Below are positions 1-9,891 of a DNA stretch of 32,746 nucleotides, piece after piece; within the stretch, counting starts at the first letter, position 1; every line of letters starts with the position of its first letter. This DNA comes from Zunongwangia sp. ESRF-bin46 (GTDB lineage: Bacteria > Bacteroidota > Bacteroidia > Flavobacteriales > Flavobacteriaceae), in NCBI GenBank assembly GCA_002631855.1, contig NTLF01000006.1, forward strand, positions 1-32,746, written 5' to 3'. A program made the position numbers and the translations under genes. The notes beneath the pieces are model-generated. The model was not told the DNA's origin. It did not search any database and saw nothing but the letters and a program-made list of their open reading frames with translations.

Positions 1-1740
1 TTGTTCATTAAGTCAACATTCTCAAGTGTCAATACATTTCCAGCAACTGAATTATCTTCAATTGCACCACCGGCTCTCATTGAAGTGTTTCCACTTAATT
101 CAGAATCGGTTACAGTTAAAGTACCTTGATTGTTCAAGATTCCACCACCTGATCCAGATGCGCCGTCAGCAATATTGTTGCTTACGGTTGCATTCATTAC
201 GGATAGCGTTCCACCTTCGTTGAAGATTCCACCACCACCTTGATCGGCATCGGCTCCACTGGCTGTGTTTGCATCAACAGTTGTTCCGTCGATTGTCATT
301 ATTCCAGCTCCGTTCCAGTAGGCTCCACCTTCAGCAGAAGCAGTGTTTCCACTTGCAGTTCCACCTGTAATGTTTGAGTCACCAGGACCAGTTATATGCA
401 GTCCACCACCGTTACCTGGTGCAGACGCAGTGCTGTTGTTCATTAAGTCAACATTCTCAAGTGTCAATACATTTCCAGCAACTGAATTATCTTCAATTGC
501 ACCACCGGCTCTCATGGAAGTGTTTCCACTCAATTCAGAATCGGTTACAGTTAAAGTACCTTGATTGTTCAAGATTCCACCACCTGATCCAGATGCGCCG
601 TCAGCAATATTATTACTGATTGTTGCATTTAAGACTGACAGTGTTCCTCCTTCGTTGAAGATTCCACCACCACCTTGATCGGCGTCGGCTCCGCTAGCTG
701 TATTTGCGTCAACAGTTGTTCCGTCGATTGTCATAATTCCAGCTCCGTTCCAGTACGCTCCACCTTCAGCAGAAGCAGTGTTCCCACTTGCCGTTCCACC
801 TGTGATGCTTGAGTCTCCAGGACCTGTTATATGTAGTCCACCACCATTTCCTGGTGCAGATGCAGTTGCGTTGTTCATTAAATCAACATTCTCAAGTGTC
901 AATACATTTCCAGCGATTGAATTATCTTCAATTGCACCACCGGCTCTCATTGAAGTGTTTCCACTTAATTCAGAATCGGTTACAGTTAAAGTACCTTGAT
1001 TGTTCAAGATTCCACCACCTGATCCAGATGCGCCATCAGCAACATTGTTACTTACGGTTGCATTCAGTACGGATAGCGTTCCACCTTCGTTGAAGATTCC
1101 ACCACCACCTTGATCGGCATCAGCTCCACTGGCTGTGTTTGCATCAACAGTTGTTCCGTCGATTGTCATAATTCCAGCTCCGTTCCAGTACGCTCCACCT
1201 TCAGCAGACGCAGTGTTCCCACTTGCCGTTCCACCTGTGATGTTTGAGTCACCAGGACCAGTTATGTGCAGTCCACCACCGTTACCCGGTGCAGATGCAG
1301 TTGCGTTGTTCATTAAGTCAACATTCGTCAACGTTAACAAGCCTCCAGCAACTGAATTATCTTCAATCGCTCCACCAGCTCTCATTGAAGTGTTTCCACT
1401 CAATTCAGAATCGGTTACAGTAAGTGCTCCTTGATTGTTCAAGATTCCACCACCAGAACCAGATGCGCCATCAGCAACATTATTACTTACGGTTGCATTC
1501 AGTACAGATAGCGTTCCACCTTCGTTGAAGATTCCTCCTCCGCCTTGATCGGCATCGGCTCCACTGGCTGTGTTTGCGTCAATAGTTGTTCCATCAACTG
1601 TCATTTCACCAGATCCATTCCAAAGACCACCACCTTCGGCAGTTGCAACGTTTCCGTTTACTGTTCCGTTGGTTATCATAGCAGTACCAGGACCTGTTAT
1701 ATGTAGTCCACCACCATTACCCGGTGCGCTTCCTACTTCA
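1..1740 (-). repeat. near-identical 435-bp tandem repeats inside the giant gene
   Basis: The marker TTGTTCATTAAG recurs at 1, 436, 871 and 1306 (one copy with a single change), and the next, diverged, equivalent starts at 1741. The period is therefore exactly 435 bp (145 codons). The units differ by only scattered bases, mostly third positions. They are far more alike than the upstream copies, so this part has been recently duplicated or homogenised. The array continues past the left edge. Confidence 0.9.
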
Positions 1741-4700
1741 TTATTATCTAAATTCACATTAAACAGCGTTATGCTTCCTGCAGTTACTGAAGAATTATCT
1801 TCAATACCACCACCGGCTCTATTTGCTGAGTTATTTAAAATTATCGTGTTATTTACGGTTACAGATCCACCAGCTACATTTTGGATTCCACCACCAGAAC
1901 CTGCAGTTCCATCGGCAAAATTGTTTGTAATTTCTGAAGAATTCTGTACCATCAATGTTCCGCCATTGTTGAAAATTCCTCCTCCACCTTGGTCAGGATC
2001 GTTACCACTTGCAGTATTACTGTCTATAATGGTATTATCTACTTCCATAGTACTTCCAGCTTGGTTCCAAAGACCACCACCTTCAGCAGCAGCATCGTTA
2101 AGAGAAACCGTACCTCCAAACATGGAAACATTGGCGACACCACTTACGTGCATTCCACCACCGTTTCCTGGGTTTGGTGCTCCAGAAGAACCATTTACTC
2201 CGTTAGAATTTAACGACGTATTTGCCATAGAAAGCATTCCATCGATAATTTCAACTCCACCACCTGCGCGGTTAGCAGAATTGTTATCAATACTTCCTCC
2301 TATAACTGTTACATCACCATCGGTTGTCAATACACCACCACCAGAACCTGAAGTTCCTGTAGCCGTATTACTTTGAACTGTAGAATTTACAATCCCTAAG
2401 TTACCTCCATTGTTGAAGATACCTCCACCGCCGTTATCGGCATCGTTACCAGCTGCGGTATTTATATTTACCATCGCATCGGTAACAGTCATTGTAGCTC
2501 CGGCTTGATTCCAAAGTCCACCACCTTCACTGGCAGCTTCGTTTGCTGAAACCGTTCCACCTGTTATTGAAATTGTTGCAGAGCCACTTACGTGCATTCC
2601 TCCCCCGTTACCCGGATTAGGCGTTCCTGCAGTTCCATTAACATCATTAATGCTAAGTGCTGAATTATTCAATGTTACTGAACCTTCAATAACTTCAATA
2701 CCACCACCAGCACGATTCGCACTATTTTGTGAAATCACAGCATCTGTTACAGTAACTGAACCTCCAGTACTGAAAATTCCACCACCAGAACCTGACGTTC
2801 CATTTGCCAAGTTGTTAGTGATATTAGTTCCAGCTAATACATCTAATGTACCTCCATTATTGAAGATTCCACCACCACCGTCATCGCCAGCAGCTCCACT
2901 AGCTATATTGTTTGTAATTGGTGTTCCATCAACTGTCATTGTTCCTGTCCCATTCCAAAGTCCACCACCTTCTAGTGCAGCAACATTACTGTCTACTGAA
3001 CCTCCGGTTAGCGTAGCATTTGCAGCTCCGCTTATGTGCAACCCACCACCATTACCTGGGGCGGCTGTTGCGGGAGCAACTCCTGCATTATTAGTGTCCA
3101 AGGTAACATTGGTAAGCGTTAATGAACCGTCAATCAATTCAATACCACCACCAGCTCTATTTGCTTGGTTATCGGTTATAATTACTTCGGTAAGTGTTAC
3201 ATCTCCAGCAGTACTAAATACACCGCCACCAGAACCTGAAGTTCCATCAGCAATATTATTTGTTATTTCTGTACCTGCTAAAACATCTAAGGTACCTCCA
3301 TTATTAAATACTCCACCACCACCATTGGTAGCGTCATTTCCGGAAGCAACGTTATTTGTAATTGGAGTTGCATCAATAGTCATAATTCCAGATCCATTCC
3401 AAAGACCACCACCTTCGGCAGCAGCAACATTATTGTCAACTGTTCCGCCTGAAATGTTGGCATCGGCAGCACCTGTAATGTGAAGACCTCCTCCGTTTCC
3501 AGGAGCAGCAACTGCAGGAGAAATCCCTGCGTTATTATTATCTAATGTTGAATTGGTAAGCATCAATGAACCTTCAATTAATTCAATACCACCACCAGCT
3601 CTATTAGCTCGGTTTTCAGTAATTATAACTCCATCAAGTACTACATCTCCATTTGTACTGAAAAGACCACCACCAGAACCTGAGGCTCCATCAGCGATAT
3701 TTCGAGTAATTACAGTTCCGCTTGCTACATTAAGTGTACCTCCATTATTGAAGATTCCACCACCACCATTGTCGGCGGCAGCACCCGAAGCTATATTTTG
3801 ATCTATAAAAGTATCCCCATAAAAGATTCCACCTTCTATATTCATTGTACCTCCATTATTCCAAAGTCCACCACCTTCTGAAGCAGCTTCATTTAAGAAT
3901 ACAATTCCACTTAAAGTTACTGTTGCGGAATTACCTGTTACGTGCAATCCACCCCCGTTTCCTGGGTTTGCAGTTCCTCCGGTAAGGTTACCAGTAACAT
4001 AATTCTGAATAATTGATATATCGATAAGGTTAGCTGTACCGTCAATAATTTCAATTGCTCCACCTGCTCTATTCGCTCCATTTGAGTTTAGGAAAATAGT
4101 ATTGGTGTTAAGCGTTCCTCCAGTACTTAAAATAGCTCCACCAGAACCTGATGTTCCTGTAGCTATATTACTGAATATATCGGCAAAGGAATCAATATTC
4201 ATTGTTCCTCCATTATTAAATAAAGCTCCACCACCTTGATCAGGATCGTTACCAGTAGCTTCGTTATTGTTCATTTGTGTATTAAAACCGGTTATTGTCA
4301 TCGTTCCGGGTCCATTCCAAAGACCTCCACCTTCTACTGCTGTGTTGTTTTGAACCAAACAGTCGGTGAATGTAGAATCTCCTGCTCCACTAATATGGAA
4401 AGCTCCTCCGTTTCCAGGGGCTGTTGCTCCTGTTGCTGTATTGTTAGTAAATGTTACATTATTAAACTCAAACAAATCTCCTGCATTTGATCGTACTTCA
4501 ATACCACCACCAGCTCTAACAGCTGTGTTTCCAGATATTGTAAGGCCATCTACATTTAATGATCCCATATTGGTTAAGATTCCACCACCAGAACCTGCCG
4601 TTCCAGTTGCTGAATTACCATCTATAGCTGAAGTACCATTTACAATCAATGTTCCCATTTCATTATAAATACCACCACCACCTTGTTCGGCAAGGTCACC

Positions 4701-6458
4701 TGTGGCTTCATTATTAGAAACTTCTGTATCTGTTACGGTCATCGTTCCTGAACCATTCCAAAGTCCACCACCTTCTACAGCTGTGTTATTTTGAATTGTA
4801 CTATTAGTGAAAGTCACATCACCAGGTCCGCTTATATGAAAACCACCACCATTTCCTGGTGCCGGTGTTGCTATAAAGTTACCATCTAAAGTTACTCCTG
4901 AAAAAGTATATGTTTCTCCTCCAGCTGATGCAATTTCAATTGCACCACCTGCACGGTTTGCTGTATTTCCAGTAAACGTTACATCGTCGACTGTTAATGT
5001 TCCAGGTGTGGCGTTTAAAATTGCTCCACCGGAACCTGAAGGTCCATCTGCAATATTGTTACTTAATACATTTCCTGGTTGCACTTCTAAAGCACCTCCA
5101 TTATTATATATAGCTCCACCACCATCACCGCTAGCGATATTATCGTTAAAGTTTGGTGTAGGGGAATTTGTTACTGTCATTGTACTTCCAGCTTGGTTCC
5201 AAAGACCTCCACCTTGGTTTGCAGCAATATTAGCTTGAATATTACCTCCGTTTATAATAACGGTCGCTACATTAGATACGTGAATACCTCCACCATTACC
5301 AGGTGCGGCTACTGCCGGCGCAACTCCTGCATTATTCTGGTTTAATGATACATCGGTAAGTGTTAGTGATCCATCAATTATTTCGATACCACCACCTGCG
5401 CGGTTGGCTCTATTTAAGTTTACTGCTGTTCCAGGATCTATAATTTCAACCGTTCCAGCTGTACTAAAAACACCACCACCAGAACCTGAGGCTCCAGAAG
5501 CTATATTATTTGTTATTGTTGTTTGGGCATTCACTAAAAGTGTTCCACCATTATTGAAGATACCTCCACCACCGTCATCGGCAGCAGCCCCTTGTGCTTC
5601 ATTATTATCAATTGTACAGTTAGATACTGTCATAGTTCCTAAACCGTTCCATAAAGCTCCTCCTTCTAAAGCAGCTACGTTATTAATGAAGGTTGAACCA
5701 GAGATTGTAGCATCTGCACTCCCTGTTATATGCAAAGATCCTCCGTTTCCGGGAGGACCTACAGCTGTATTTCCATCGAAGTTTGAATCCGTTATCGTAA
5801 TAAGGTCTGGCGAATTCACTTCAATCGCACCACCGGCACGATTGGTTGTATTGTTTGTAAATTCAGAATTTACAACCGTTAACGTTCCGCTAGAGGCTTG
5901 CCCAATAGCTCCACCGCTACTTGAAGTTGCATTTGTTGCCGTGTTTCCGTTAAAAAAACTGCCAGTAACCATAAGGTTTGAATCTAATGAACCTAATGCT
6001 CCAGCACCATTGACTCCATCTGTTGAATTATTATCAAACGAACAATCAACAATAGCTGCATTGGTTACGTTTTGAATTCCAACTGCCCCACCATCAACTG
6101 ATGCAGTGGCATTTTGAAATGTTATTCCTTCAATAGTTAAATCGGTAAAATTACTAGCTCCAATAAGTCGAGCTGTTCCATTACCTGTACCATCTATAAT
6201 AGTATTCCCTATCCCTGTACCCGTAATGGTAAGGTCATCGTTGATTACTATTTGTCCTGTGGTAAGGTTGATCGTGTAGTCTGCATTGAATGTGATCGTG
6301 TTAGGACCAGCTGCAGCATCTGCATCGATAACAGCCTGCCTTAAAGAGCCAGGTCCTGCATCGTTGTTGTTCATGACAACAAATTGTCCATAAGACAAAG
6401 ATGTCATTAACAAGATAGAAACCAATAAAAAAAGGTTTCGCGTAATAGTTCTTTCCAT
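1..6458 (-). CDS. giant secreted repeat protein, probable parallel beta-helix (3' end off window)
   Basis: The reading frame opens at the ATG at 6458-6456 and stays in phase at every point I checked down to base 1, giving about 2152 codons without a stop. The N-terminus is a signal peptide (MERTITRN, a hydrophobic run, SYGQ). A CSLREA-like motif follows (NNDAGPGSLRQAV), as in beta-helix surface proteins. The rest is about 13 repeats of about 145 residues. Each repeat contains RAGGAIE, PGNGGG[LM]H, EGGAYWNGAG and DADQGGGGIFN, with alternating short hydrophobic strands (LTV, SELSGN) typical of right-handed parallel beta-helix rungs. The likely role is an extracellular or cell-surface adhesin or matrix protein. 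Flavobacterial proteins of this kind usually end in a type IX secretion sorting domain, which is outside the window and cannot be confirmed. Substrate or ligand is unknown. Confidence 0.9.
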   Translation of the reverse strand, partial: MERTITRNLFLLVSILLMTSLSYGQFVVMNNNDAGPGSLRQAVIDADAAAGPNTITFNADYTINLTTGQIVINDDLTITGTGIGNTIIDGTGNGTARLIGASNFTDLTIEGITFQNATASVDGGAVGIQNVTNAAIVDCSFDNNSTDGVNGAGALGSLDSNLMVTGSFFNGNTATNATSSSGGAIGQASSGTLTVVNSEFTNNTTNRAGGAIEVNSPDLITITDSNFDGNTAVGPPGNGGSLHITGSADATISGSTFINNVAALEGGALWNGLGTMTVSNCTIDNNEAQGAAADDGGGGIFNNGGTLLVNAQTTITNNIASGASGSGGGVFSTAGTVEIIDPGTAVNLNRANRAGGGIEIIDGSLTLTDVSLNQNNAGVAPAVAAPGNGGGIHVSNVATVIINGGNIQANIAANQGGGLWNQAGSTMTVTNSPTPNFNDNIASGDGGGAIYNNGGALEVQPGNVLSNNIADGPSGSGGAILNATPGTLTVDDVTFTGNTANRAGGAIEIASAGGETYTFSGVTLDGNFIATPAPGNGGGFHISGPGDVTFTNSTIQNNTAVEGGGLWNGSGTMTVTDTEVSNNEATGDLAEQGGGGIYNEMGTLIVNGTSAIDGNSATGTAGSGGGILTNMGSLNVDGLTISGNTAVRAGGGIEVRSNAGDLFEFNNVTFTNNTATGATAPGNGGAFHISGAGDSTFTDCLVQNNTAVEGGGLWNGPGTMTITGFNTQMNNNEATGNDPDQGGGALFNNGGTMNIDSFADIFSNIATGTSGSGGAILSTGGTLNTNTIFLNSNGANRAGGAIEIIDGTANLIDISIIQNYVTGNLTGGTANPGNGGGLHVTGNSATVTLSGIVFLNEAASEGGGLWNNGGTMNIEGGIFYGDTFIDQNIASGAAADNGGGGIFNNGGTLNVASGTVITRNIADGASGSGGGLFSTNGDVVLDGVIITENRANRAGGGIELIEGSLMLTNSTLDNNNAGISPAVAAPGNGGGLHITGAADANISGGTVDNNVAAAEGGGLWNGSGIMTIDATPITNNVASGNDATNGGGGVFNNGGTLDVLAGTEITNNIADGTSGSGGGVFSTAGDVTLTEVIITDNQANRAGGGIELIDGSLTLTNVTLDTNNAGVAPATAAPGNGGGLHISGAANATLTGGSVDSNVAALEGGGLWNGTGTMTVDGTPITNNIASGAAGDDGGGGIFNNGGTLDVLAGTNITNNLANGTSGSGGGIFSTGGSVTVTDAVISQNSANRAGGGIEVIEGSVTLNNSALSINDVNGTAGTPNPGNGGGMHVSGSATISITGGTVSANEAASEGGGLWNQAGATMTVTDAMVNINTAAGNDADNGGGGIFNNGGNLGIVNSTVQSNTATGTSGSGGGVLTTDGDVTVIGGSIDNNSANRAGGGVEIIDGMLSMANTSLNSNGVNGSSGAPNPGNGGGMHVSGVANVSMFGGTVSLNDAAAEGGGLWNQAGSTMEVDNTIIDSNTASGNDPDQGGGGIFNNGGTLMVQNSSEITNNFADGTAGSGGGIQNVAGGSVTVNNTIILNNSANRAGGGIEDNSSVTAGSITLFNVNLDNNEVGSAPGNGGGLHITGPGTAMITNGTVNGNVATAEGGGLWNGSGEMTVDGTTIDANTASGADADQGGGGIFNEGGTLSVLNATVSNNVADGASGSGGGILNNQGALTVTDSELSGNTSMRAGGAIEDNSVAGGLLTLTNVDLMNNATASAPGNGGGLHITGPGDSNITGGTASGNTASAEGGAYWNGAGIMTIDGTTVDANTASGADADQGGGGIFNEGGTLSVLNATVSNNVADGASGSGGGILNNQGTLTVTDSELSGNTSMRAGGAIEDNSIAGNVLTLENVDLMNNATASAPGNGGGLHITGPGDSSITGGTASGNTASAEGGAYWNGAGIMTIDGTTVDANTASGADADQGGGGIFNEGGTLSVLNATISNNIADGASGSGGGILNNQGTLTVTDSELSGNTSMRAGGAIEDNSVAGNVLTLENVDLMNNSTASAPGNGGGLHITGPGDSNITGGTASGNTASAEGGAYWNGAGIMTIDGTTVDANTASGADADQGGGGIFNEGGTLSVMNATVSNNIADGASGSGGGILNNQGTLTVTDSELSGNTSMRAGGAIEDNSVAGNVLTLENVDLMN
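1741..5780 (-). repeat. diverged copies of the 145-residue repeat
   Basis: The PGNGGG[LMIFS]H motif of the repeat can be followed on the minus strand near 1700, 2160, 2600, 3045, 3490, 3955, 4405, 4850, 5290 and 5740. Spacing varies from about 440 to 465 bp. Copies share the residue pattern but differ widely in DNA sequence, in contrast to the homogeneous copies at 1-1740. Confidence 0.8.
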
Positions 6459-6584
6459 AAAGTGTTTTTTTGATTAATTAAACTTGCGTTTCTTGGGGAT
6501 AGAGAAACATTTATACTTAACCTACGAAGAAAACACGCTTACGGTTTGTTAAAAAAACTATAAAATTTTTGAGTTTTTTTAGAT

Positions 6585-6609
6585 AAAAAACACAGGTCTT
6601 GTCTTTTTT
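6585..6609. terminator. possible bidirectional terminator between purC and the repeat-protein gene
   Basis: AAAAAA, a C/C mismatch, ACA, loop GGTCT, TGT, then TTTTTT form a weak hairpin with a T-run readable in either direction. It lies 50-75 bp past the purC stop. The GC content of the stem is low, so support is modest. Confidence 0.35.
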
Positions 6610-6658
6610 GTACTAAAACTTAATAAAATGTAAAGGATAATTTAATTTTAAATTATTG

Positions 6659-7606
6659 TTAGTGCTGAAGATATTTAGCCACATTCTGTTCGATTCTGTT
6701 TTGAATGTTTGAAACATCTGCTTTAATAAAAGTTTCGCCAGTAATGTTTTCATACAGTTCAATATACCGGTCTGAGACTGTCTTAATATATTCATCACTC
6801 ATTTCAGGAACTTTTTGGCCTTCCAGTCCTTGAAAACCATTTTCTATTAACCATTGTCTTACAAACTCTTTTGACAATTGTTTTTGTGGTTCGTTAGTAT
6901 TTTGACGTTCTTGATATCCGTCTGCATAGAAGTATCTGGAAGAGTCTGGGGTATGGATTTCATCTATAAGAACAATTTTTCCATCTTTCGTTTTTCCGAA
7001 CTCATATTTAGTATCCACTAAAATCAATCCACGTTTGGCTGCAATTTCAGTTCCTCTTTTAAAAAGTTTTCTTGTATAATCTTCTAATTGAAGATACTCT
7101 TCTTCTGAAACAATATAGCGCTTTAAAATTTCTTCCCTGGAAATATCTTCGTCGTGATCGCCAGCTTCAGCTTTTGTAGCTGGAGTTATAATAGGTTGTG
7201 GAAATTTATCATTTTCCTTCATTCCATCAGGCATAGAGACACCACAAAGCATTCGTTTACCAGCTTTATATTCACGAGTTGCGTGGCCACTTAAATAACC
7301 CCGAATAACCATTTCAATTTTGTAAGGTTCGCAAGCTTCACCCACTGCAACATTAGGGTCAGGGGTTGCAGTTAACCAATTGGGAACAATATCTTCCGTG
7401 TCGCGCATCATTTTAGTGGCAATCTGGTTTAATATCTGTCCTTTATATGGAATCCCTTTTGGCATGACAACATCGAAAGCGCTTAACCTATCGGTTGCAA
7501 TCATTACTAATGTATCATTTTCCAATGTGTAGACTTCTCGTACTTTTCCGTGATATACATTTTTTTGACCAGGAAAATTAAAATTAGTAGAAGTTAGGGT
7601 GTTCAT
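6659..7606 (-). CDS. purC: phosphoribosylaminoimidazole-succinocarboxamide synthase (SAICAR synthetase)
   Basis: This cytosolic enzyme of de novo purine synthesis joins CAIR and aspartate using ATP to give SAICAR. At 315 residues it belongs to the longer (yeast ADE1-like) form of the family. Family landmarks are HGKVREVY near residue 19, DRLSAFD near 39, [14 protein letters not shown] near 100 and [13 protein letters not shown] near 220. The chosen ATG gives the expected N-terminus. It lies 32 bp downstream of phoH on the same strand with no promoter evident between them, so the two are probably co-transcribed. Confidence 0.97.
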   Translation of the reverse strand: MNTLTSTNFNFPGQKNVYHGKVREVYTLENDTLVMIATDRLSAFDVVMPKGIPYKGQILNQIATKMMRDTEDIVPNWLTATPDPNVAVGEACEPYKIEMVIRGYLSGHATREYKAGKRMLCGVSMPDGMKENDKFPQPIITPATKAEAGDHDEDISREEILKRYIVSEEEYLQLEDYTRKLFKRGTEIAAKRGLILVDTKYEFGKTKDGKIVLIDEIHTPDSSRYFYADGYQERQNTNEPQKQLSKEFVRQWLIENGFQGLEGQKVPEMSDEYIKTVSDRYIELYENITGETFIKADVSNIQNRIEQNVAKYLQH

Positions 7607-7638
7607 TATAATATATTCTTTATTCAGTAAATTATTAA

Positions 7639-8592
7639 CTAGTCAACATTTTCAATTGACTTATAGGCAGCGATTACTTTCTTAACGAGTCTATGGCGAA
7701 TAACATCTTTATCATCTAAATAGATAACTCCCACGCCCTTTACATCTTTTAATACCAATAACGCTTCTTTCAACCCTGAAATAACCCGTCGTGGTAAATC
7801 AATCTGTCCAGGGTCACCTGTAATCATAAATTTAGCGTTCTTACCCATACGGGTAAGGAACATTTTCATTTGTGCATGCGTCGTGTTTTGTGCTTCATCA
7901 AGAATGACGAAAGCATTATCTAAGGTACGTCCTCTCATAAATGCCATTGGGGCAATTTGAATGATTCCTTTTTCTATGTGTGACTCTAGTTTTTCATGTG
8001 GAATCATATCACGTAACGCATCGTAGAGCGGTTGCATATAAGGATCTAATTTCTCCTTTAAATCCCCAGGTAGAAACCCTAAATTCTCTCCTGCTTCTAC
8101 AGCTGGACGGGTTAGTATAATCCTTTTAACCTGTTTTTCCTTTAGGGCTTTTACTGCTAATGCCACTCCAGTATAGGTTTTACCGGTTCCGGCAGGACCT
8201 ACTGCAAAAACCATATCGTTTTTACCCATTAACTCTACCAACTTACGTTGATTGGCTGTCTGTGCTTTTATTAGCTTTCCGCTTACACCATGTACCAATA
8301 CTTCGCCAGCACTTACAGGAGTTTCATAATCTTCTTTGCTCTCACTTTGTAATACGCGTTCAATTACATTTTCGTCAATTTTATTGTATTTACCAAAGTG
8401 TTCAAGAAGCATGGTCATCCGTTTATCAAATTCTTCAAGAATTTCCTCATCACCATAGGCTTTAATTTTGCTTCCTCGGGCAACAATTTTAAGTTTTGGA
8501 AAAAACTTTTTAAGTAGATCAATGTTTGCATTTTGAAGCCCAAAAAATTCTCGTGGGCTTACTTCGGTCAATTCAATAATAAGTTCGTTCAA
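7639..8592 (-). CDS. phoH: PhoH family ATPase / RNA-associated protein
   Basis: This 317-residue PhoH-like protein has an N-terminal KH-like stretch (about 1-70) and an AAA-type P-loop domain. Walker A is GPAGTGKT at residues 132-139 and Walker B is VILDEAQN near 230. PhoH proteins are cytoplasmic ATPases linked to RNA metabolism, and the precise role is not settled for the family. It is the first gene of a phoH-purC pair, divergent from the SAM-hydrolase operon. A TACTTTTG box at 8648-8655 is placed to drive it. Confidence 0.93.
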   Translation of the reverse strand: MNELIIELTEVSPREFFGLQNANIDLLKKFFPKLKIVARGSKIKAYGDEEILEEFDKRMTMLLEHFGKYNKIDENVIERVLQSESKEDYETPVSAGEVLVHGVSGKLIKAQTANQRKLVELMGKNDMVFAVGPAGTGKTYTGVALAVKALKEKQVKRIILTRPAVEAGENLGFLPGDLKEKLDPYMQPLYDALRDMIPHEKLESHIEKGIIQIAPMAFMRGRTLDNAFVILDEAQNTTHAQMKMFLTRMGKNAKFMITGDPGQIDLPRRVISGLKEALLVLKDVKGVGVIYLDDKDVIRHRLVKKVIAAYKSIENVD

Positions 8593-8647
8593 AAGCAGTA
8601 ATGTTTATAAGATTTTATACTAAGTGTAAATATAGTTTTTCCTATAA

Positions 8648-8655
8648 CAAAAGTA
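8648..8655 (-). promoter_or_regulatory. -7 box of phoH-purC promoter
   Basis: TACTTTTG read on the minus strand fits the Bacteroidetes -7 consensus TAnnTTTG and lies about 56 bp before the phoH ATG. I see no convincing -33 TTTG at the normal spacing. Confidence 0.5.
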
Positions 8656-8658
8656 CCT

Positions 8659-8666
8659 TATTTTTG
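8659..8666 (+). promoter_or_regulatory. -7 box of the SAM-hydrolase/gldFG operon
   Basis: TATTTTTG fits TAnnTTTG, 36 bp before the ATG at 8702. It is back to back with the phoH box, only 3 bp apart (CAAAAGTA-CCT-TATTTTTG). It overlaps the GTG at 8666, which argues against that codon as the translation start. Confidence 0.55.
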
Positions 8667-8701
8667 TGGTACTTGTTTTAACAAAATATCAACAATCGAC
8701 A

Positions 8702-9532
8702 ATGCCCATTATTACCCTTACTACTGATTTTGGAGAGAAAGATCACTTTGCAGGAGCAGTAAAAGGAGCTATTTATAGCGAACTGTCTGATGTTAAAATT
8801 GTTGATATCTCACATTCAGTTTCCCCATTTCATATTACCGAAGCTGCTTATATAATTCAGAATGCCTATCGAAGTTTCCCGAAAGACACTATACATTTAA
8901 TTGGGATTGATTCAGAGTTAAACCCTGAAAACAAACATATTGCTGTCTATTTAGACGGCCATTATTTTATTTGTGCCAATAACGGGATTATCTCTATGTT
9001 GGCTTCAGAAATAAAACCAGAGAAGATTGTTGAAATAAATATCCACGATCGTATAGAAACCAACTTTCCGGTGCTAGATGTATTTGTAAAAGTCGCCTGC
9101 CACATTGCCCGCGGAGGTACGTTGGATGTAATTGGTAAACCTATTACCAATATAAAAGAAATTAGAGACTTGCGACCGGTTGTAAACAGTGAAAACAATC
9201 AAATTATAGGAAATGTTATTTATATTGATAACTACGGAAATGTGGTTAGCAATATCACTAAAGCCTTTTTTGAAGAAATAGGTAAAGGCCGCGATTTTAC
9301 AATTCAAGCCCGTCGTGCGACTTTTGAAACTATATATACCAACTACAGCGATGCAATTAATTTTGAACTTCCTAAAGATAAACGGGAAGAAGACGGTAAA
9401 AAATTAGCTATTTGGAATTCATCCAACTATTTAGAATTGGCTATTTACAAAAGCAACCCAAGTACTGTAGGAAGTGCCTCTACCCTATTTGGACTAGAAT
9501 ATTGGGATACCATTTCGGTGAATTTTAAATAA
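8702..9532 (+). CDS. SAM hydroxide adenosyltransferase (SAM hydrolase, DUF62 family)
   Basis: The family hydrolyses S-adenosylmethionine to adenosine and methionine using a water-derived nucleophile. It is related to the SAM-dependent fluorinases and chlorinases. The N-terminal ITLTTDFGEKDHFAGAVKG motif, the NNGIIS segment near residue 99 and the C-terminal domain with NYSD and GSAS match the family, and 276 residues is the usual length. I start at ATG 8702 rather than GTG 8666, because the extra 12 residues are not family-like and the upstream codon overlaps the promoter. It leads a plus-strand run: ABM protein (14 bp later), gldF, gldG. Halogenase activity is not indicated, since hydrolases are the common bacterial form. 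Confidence 0.88.
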   Translation: MPIITLTTDFGEKDHFAGAVKGAIYSELSDVKIVDISHSVSPFHITEAAYIIQNAYRSFPKDTIHLIGIDSELNPENKHIAVYLDGHYFICANNGIISMLASEIKPEKIVEINIHDRIETNFPVLDVFVKVACHIARGGTLDVIGKPITNIKEIRDLRPVVNSENNQIIGNVIYIDNYGNVVSNITKAFFEEIGKGRDFTIQARRATFETIYTNYSDAINFELPKDKREEDGKKLAIWNSSNYLELAIYKSNPSTVGSASTLFGLEYWDTISVNFK

Positions 9533-9546
9533 AAAAATAAAACTAT

Positions 9547-9843
9547 ATGTTTACACGAATCGTAAAAATGGATTTTAAGGAAGAAGAAGTTGCTGCTTTT
9601 CTTACTAATTTTGAAACCATAAAAGATAAAATAAGAAATTTTCCTGGCTGTGAATTTTTAGAATTATACCGTGATAAACATAATAAAACAATCTTTTTCA
9701 CCTATAGCCGTTGGAAAGATGAAACAGATTTAGAAGCCTACCGCCACAGCGATTTATTTAAAGGTGTTTGGGCCGAAACAAAACCAAAATTTAAAAGCAA
9801 GGCAGCCGCTTGGAGTGTGGATACACTTCACACGTTAGCATAA
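9547..9843 (+). CDS. antibiotic biosynthesis monooxygenase (ABM)-domain protein
   Basis: This 98-residue single-domain protein fits the dimeric alpha-beta ABM fold. It has FTRIVKMDF at the start, FPGCEFLELYRD, FFTYSRWKDETDLEAYRHSDLF in the middle and AAAWSVDTL near the end. Such proteins include heme- or quinol-degrading oxygenases and many stand-alone members of unknown substrate. It sits between the SAM hydrolase and gldF in one apparent transcription unit. No substrate can be inferred from sequence alone. Confidence 0.8.
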   Translation: MFTRIVKMDFKEEEVAAFLTNFETIKDKIRNFPGCEFLELYRDKHNKTIFFTYSRWKDETDLEAYRHSDLFKGVWAETKPKFKSKAAAWSVDTLHTLA

Positions 9844-9891
9844 GCTTCAACTACCACTGAGAGTACAATATGGAAAGTTAAAAGAAATTAT

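Noticed and set aside
1-1740. The 435-bp repeats as a CRISPR or satellite array
   Set aside because: Units are coding, in frame and far too long, without spacers.
343-6075. Proline-rich plus-strand ORFs across the left 6 kb
   Set aside because: They are antisense shadows of the GG-rich repeat protein: PPP runs mirror GGG codons, and the minus frame is open throughout with a signal peptide.
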